NCBI GenBank assembly: GCA_934643185.1
Contig: CAKUBN010000003.1
Coordinates: forward strand, 1-64,000
Direction: 5' to 3'
DNA: 64,000 nt
Origin: an uncultured Eubacteriales bacterium
GTDB taxonomy: Bacteria; Bacillota; Clostridia; Oscillospirales; Acutalibacteraceae
The position numbers were made by a program, and so were the translations under genes. Positions 60,687-64,000 of this stretch are shown here, in pieces (position 1 is the stretch's first letter; every line of letters starts with the position of its first letter). Under the pieces are notes generated by a model that was given only the letters and a program-made list of their open reading frames with translations, had not been told where the DNA came from and did no database searches.

Positions 60687-62669
60687 TTAAGAAATATCGA
60701 GGTCATCGAGGTACTCGCTGCCGTGGGCCGCAATGTAGTCCTTACGGCCCGTAAGATTATCGCCCAGCAGGATATCAAACATCTGCGCCGTCATTTCGGC
60801 ATCGCCGGGCTTCACCTGAATCAGCCTGCGCGTTTTCGGGTTCATCGTCGTCAGGTTCATCATGTCCGGGTCATTTTCACCCAGACCTTTCGAGCGCTGA
60901 ATCGTAAACTTCTGGCCCTCAAGCTGCGTCAAAAACTCGTCCTTTTCGCGCTCGTTGTACGCAAAATATGTCTTGTCCTTCGCCGTAATTTCATAAAGCG
61001 GCGATTCCGCAATGAACACCTTGTGCTCTTCGATAAGCTGCGGCGTCAAACGGTACAGCATCGTCAGCAGCAGCGTGCGGATCTGGAAGCCGTCCACGTC
61101 GGCATCGGTGCACAGGATGATCTTGCTCCAGCGCAGCGCGTTGATGTCGAACGACGCAATGGACTTGTTCGCCTTCGACTTTACCTGCACGCCGCAGCCG
61201 AGCACCTTAATGAGGTCGGTGATGATCTCACTTTTGAAAATCTTGTCGTAATCCGCTTTCAGGCAGTTCAGAATTTTGCCGCGGATCGGCATCACGGCCT
61301 GATAGTTCGGGTCGCGCGCCTGCTTGACCGCACCGAGAGCGGAATCGCCCTCCACGATAAAAATCTCACGCTCGGAAACATCCTTGCTGCGGCAGTCCAC
61401 AAACTTCGCCACACGCCCCGTGATATCCATTTTGGCCGTCAGCTTGCCCTTTAAGTTGAGGCGCGTTTTTTCGGCGTCCTCGCGGGAGCGCTTGTTGATA
61501 AGCACCTGTGCGCCGATTTTCTCCGCCTCAATGGGGTTTTCGATGAAATAAATTTCGAGATTATGGCGGAGCATCTCCACCATCGCTTCCTGAATACCCT
61601 TGTTGTTGATGGCCTTCTTTGTCTGGTTCTCATAGGAGGTCATCGTGGAGAACGAGGACATGACGATAACAAGGCAATCCTCCACGTCCTGAAATTTAAT
61701 TTTGCTTTCGGATTTATTATACTTGCCGTTCTGCTTCAAATACGCGTCGATCTGGTACACGAACGCGTTCTGCACGGCCTTGTCCGGCGCGCCGCCGTAT
61801 TCCAGCCAGCTCGAGTTGTGGTAGTATTCCGTCAAATGCACGCGGTTGGAAAACGCCACCGCAGCGTTGATCTTCACGTTGTACAGCGGCAGGTCCTCAC
61901 GGTCGCGCACGCGCTTTTCAGACTGCCAGAACTGCACGGAGGTCAGCGCATCCTCGCCCACAAGCTCGCGCACGTGGTCTAAAATGCCGTTTTCGTAGCA
62001 GAATTCCGTCGTCTCAAATTTGCGCGGCGAGACCTCATTTTTGAAAATGAACTTCACGCCCGCGTTGACGATGGCCTGCCGTTTAATAATATCCGTGTAA
62101 TACTCCGCCGGCACGTCAATGTCCGTAAACACCTTGATGTCCGGCTTCCAGCGAATGCGCGAGCCCGTGCCGCGTTTATTGTACGGCTCCTTGTTGAGCC
62201 CGCCTACGTTCTCGCCGTGCTCAAAGTGCAGCGTGTAGCGGAAGCCGTCGTAGCGAATGTCCGCGTCCATGTATTCGGAGGCGTACTGCGTGGCGCACAG
62301 GCCGAGGCCGTTCAGGCCCAGCGCGTAATCGTAATTGCCGCCGTCGTTGTTGTTATACTTGCCGCCCGCGTACATCTCGCAGAACACCAGCTCCCAGTTG
62401 TAGCGCTCCTCGCGCTTGTTGTAGTCCACCGGAATGCCGCGGCCGTGGTCTTCCACCTCAACGGAATGGTCGGCATAGCGCGTGACGGTGATCTCCTTGC
62501 CGTAGCCCTGACGCGCCTCGTCAATGGAGTTCGAAAGGATCTCGAAGATCGCGTGCTCGCAGCCGTCCAGGCCGTCCGAGCCGAATATGACCGCCGGACG
62601 CAGACGCACACGGTCTGCACCCTTCAGGCTTTTGATGCTGTCGTTGCCGTAGGTTTGCTTTTTTGCCAT
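60687..62669 (-). CDS. parE: DNA topoisomerase IV subunit B-like (GyrB/ParE family)
   Basis: 660 residues. GHKL ATPase domain with EILSNSIDEA (Asn47), HGRGIPVD, and GLNGLGLCATQ where the family usually has GLHGVG. The TOPRIM domain has EGDSALG at 440-446 instead of the near-universal EGDSAGG, and TDADVDGFQIRTLLLT. All metal-binding acidic residues (Glu440, Asp522, Asp524) are present, so it should be active. These variants mark a clostridial lineage distinct from standard GyrB. AAAGGAAC before the ATG; parC follows after 26 bases. Confidence 0.9.
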   Translation of the reverse strand: MAKKQTYGNDSIKSLKGADRVRLRPAVIFGSDGLDGCEHAIFEILSNSIDEARQGYGKEITVTRYADHSVEVEDHGRGIPVDYNKREERYNWELVFCEMYAGGKYNNNDGGNYDYALGLNGLGLCATQYASEYMDADIRYDGFRYTLHFEHGENVGGLNKEPYNKRGTGSRIRWKPDIKVFTDIDVPAEYYTDIIKRQAIVNAGVKFIFKNEVSPRKFETTEFCYENGILDHVRELVGEDALTSVQFWQSEKRVRDREDLPLYNVKINAAVAFSNRVHLTEYYHNSSWLEYGGAPDKAVQNAFVYQIDAYLKQNGKYNKSESKIKFQDVEDCLVIVMSSFSTMTSYENQTKKAINNKGIQEAMVEMLRHNLEIYFIENPIEAEKIGAQVLINKRSREDAEKTRLNLKGKLTAKMDITGRVAKFVDCRSKDVSEREIFIVEGDSALGAVKQARDPNYQAVMPIRGKILNCLKADYDKIFKSEIITDLIKVLGCGVQVKSKANKSIASFDINALRWSKIILCTDADVDGFQIRTLLLTMLYRLTPQLIEEHKVFIAESPLYEITAKDKTYFAYNEREKDEFLTQLEGQKFTIQRSKGLGENDPDMMNLTTMNPKTRRLIQVKPGDAEMTAQMFDILLGDNLTGRKDYIAAHGSEYLDDLDIS

Positions 62670-62732
62670 TCACCATGTTCCTTTCCTTAGCGGGCAAACG
62701 CGCCCGCACGGGATATGCCCATAAACAAACGT

Positions 62733-62762
62733 AAAGGGAATGCAAAATACCACATTCCCTTT
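62733..62762 (-). terminator. Terminator-like hairpin after ftsH
   Basis: AAAGGGAATG / CATTCCCTTT, a perfect 10-bp stem, 12 bases after the ftsH stop on the minus strand. The tail ACGTTTGTTT is only moderately T-rich. Confidence 0.65.
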
Positions 62763-62774
62763 CGTCAGAAAATC

Positions 62775-64000
62775 TTATTCGTTCGTGTTTTCGCTCGGCT
62801 GTGCCTGCGTCTCGGTCGGCAGCTCCACCGTTTCCGGCGCGGCCGCTTCTGCCGGGATGATGCCCGCAGCGGCGGTCTGTGCGCTCGGCAGCAGCTTGCC
62901 GTTCATCACGTCGAGGAACTCGTCTGCGTCCAGCTTTTCGCGCTCAAACAGCACGCCTGCCAAACGGTGCAGCAGGTCAATGTGGTCAGAGAGCACCTTC
63001 TTCGTCTTATCATACGCGTCGCAGATGATGGACTTGATCTCCTCGTCAATCTCCGCGGCGGTCTCCTCGGAATAGTTCGAGACATGACCCATCTCCTTGC
63101 CGAGGAACGGATTGCTGCTGTCCGCACCGTACGTAATCGGACCAAGACGGTCGCTCATGCCGTACTTTGTGACCATCGCGCGGACGATCTTCGTGGCGCG
63201 CTCAATGTCGTTCGATGCGCCCGTGGAAATATCGTCAAGCACCAAGGCTTCCGCCACACGGCCGCCCAGCAGCACGATGAGTTCCTCGCGCATCTCGTTG
63301 CGGCTCTGGTAGGACTTATCCTCCGTCGGCAGGTGCATCGTGTAGCCGCCTGCCATGCCGCGCGGGATGATGGAAATCTGGTGCACCGGGTCCTGCGAAT
63401 CGCAGAAGTACGTCGCAATGGCGTGTCCTGCCTCGTGGTACGCGGTCAGCTTCTTCTCTTTGTTTGTCATCACGCGGCTCTTCTTTTCGGTGCCGACAAC
63501 GACCTTGATCGTCGCTTCCTCGATTTCCTCCATCGTGATGGACTTGTGGTCCTTGCGGGCCGCAAGCAGCGCCGCTTCGTTTAAGAGGTTCTCAAGGTCT
63601 GCACCGGTAAAGCCGGCGGTGGATTTTGCAATGGTGGAAAGGTCAACATCCGGTGCAAGCGGCTTGCCCTTTGCGTGTACGCGCAGAATATCCTCTCTGC
63701 CGCGCACATCCGGGTAGCCCACCATCACCTGGCGGTCGAAACGGCCGGGACGCATCAAAGCCGGGTCCAGAATATCCGGGCGGTTCGTTGCCGCGATCAT
63801 GATGACACCCTCGTTCGCGCCGAAGCCGTCCATCTCAACGAGCAGCTGGTTCAGCGTCTGCTCACGTTCGTCGTGGCCGCCGCCGAGACCCGCACCGCGC
63901 TGGCGGCCCACAGCATCGATTTCATCAATGAAGATGATGCACGGGTGGTTTTTCTTGGCTTTGTCGAACAGGTCACGCACACGCGATGCACCGACGCCGA
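62775..64000 (-). CDS. ftsH: ATP-dependent zinc metalloprotease FtsH, 3' part
   Basis: The frame runs off the window end, so the N-terminal membrane anchor and Walker A are missing. About 407 residues are visible. Walker B and following residues [15 protein letters not shown], the second region of homology [21 protein letters not shown], and the zinc protease motif HEAGHA are intact. The C-terminal 35 residues are Ala/Glu/Pro/Thr-rich and variable. FtsH degrades membrane and regulatory proteins at the cytoplasmic membrane. Confidence 0.97.
   Translation of the reverse strand, partial: GVGASRVRDLFDKAKKNHPCIIFIDEIDAVGRQRGAGLGGGHDEREQTLNQLLVEMDGFGANEGVIMIAATNRPDILDPALMRPGRFDRQVMVGYPDVRGREDILRVHAKGKPLAPDVDLSTIAKSTAGFTGADLENLLNEAALLAARKDHKSITMEEIEEATIKVVVGTEKKSRVMTNKEKKLTAYHEAGHAIATYFCDSQDPVHQISIIPRGMAGGYTMHLPTEDKSYQSRNEMREELIVLLGGRVAEALVLDDISTGASNDIERATKIVRAMVTKYGMSDRLGPITYGADSSNPFLGKEMGHVSNYSEETAAEIDEEIKSIICDAYDKTKKVLSDHIDLLHRLAGVLFEREKLDADEFLDVMNGKLLPSAQTAAAGIIPAEAAAPETVELPTETQAQPSENTNE

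Noticed and set aside
59494..60690. 398-codon plus-strand frame across parC
   Set aside because: Arginine-rich shadow of parC without domain or ribosome binding site.

Overview
The window reads as a chromosomal segment of a Gram-positive anaerobe of the class Clostridia, most likely an Oscillospiraceae/Ruminococcaceae-type gut bacterium. Pointers are AGGAGG-type ribosome binding sites, sigma-A promoters with 17-bp spacers, the hrcA-grpE-dnaK-dnaJ operon behind a perfect CIRCE element, a flavin reductase fused to rubredoxin, a clostridial-type ParE/ParC pair, and neighbourhoods such as der-plsY and DUF177-rpmF. The genus is not determinable by eye. Coding density is high and moderately GC-rich, except for one clearly AT-rich patch. 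No tRNA, rRNA, CRISPR array, transposase or integrase was seen.

Layout. 1-5.8 kb (+): purB (3' part), purA, glmS and guaA, a nucleotide and amino-sugar block ending in a strong terminator. 5.9-7.6 kb (+): AT-rich accessory patch with a four-helix membrane protein, a 57-codon gene remnant ending in a perfect 22-bp hairpin, and an HNH-type protein. 7.7-16.2 kb (-): DUF3048 lipoprotein, a hybrid sensor kinase with a periplasmic-type binding domain, then the heat-shock operon. 16.4-18.9 kb (+): ABC-2 exporter. 19-26 kb: aldo/keto reductase and MATE exporter divergent from a LysR regulator, GyrI-like protein, small P-loop kinase, UMF1-type MFS carrier, GNAT enzyme, flavin reductase-rubredoxin. 26.2-26.4 kb: a gene-free array of inverted repeats. 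26.5-31.1 kb: second MATE exporter, ROK kinase overlapping an atypical protein-kinase-like gene, and a PTS EIIC-type membrane protein behind a structured leader.

31.3-48.9 kb: a metallo-hydrolase, BlaI-like regulator, ThyX-like protein, rlmH, walJ-type hydrolase, murA (with a leader containing an early terminator), plsY, der, a PDZ/radical-SAM DUF512 protein, rpmF, DUF177, a mini P-loop protein, pgi (with a cre-like operator), a D,D-carboxypeptidase, hisF/hisH, glpK, a DUF3841-like protein and an ADP-ribosylglycohydrolase. 49-64 kb: small lipoprotein, third MATE exporter, GH3 glycosidase, an operon of methionine-gamma-lyase-like protein, GNAT enzyme and two M42 aminopeptidases, then secG, parC, parE and the 3' part of ftsH.

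Most of the window is housekeeping (purines, chaperones, envelope synthesis, translation accessory genes, topoisomerase, protein quality control) with an overlay of sugar use (PTS-like carrier, ROK kinase, Pgi, GlpK, GH3) and efflux (three MATE, one ABC, one MFS). The least explained parts are non-coding: the hairpin array at 26.2-26.4 kb, the structured leader at 29.85-29.96 kb, the murA leader, and the parC-secG intergenic region. Among genes they are the AT-rich patch and the atypical kinase translationally coupled to the ROK kinase.
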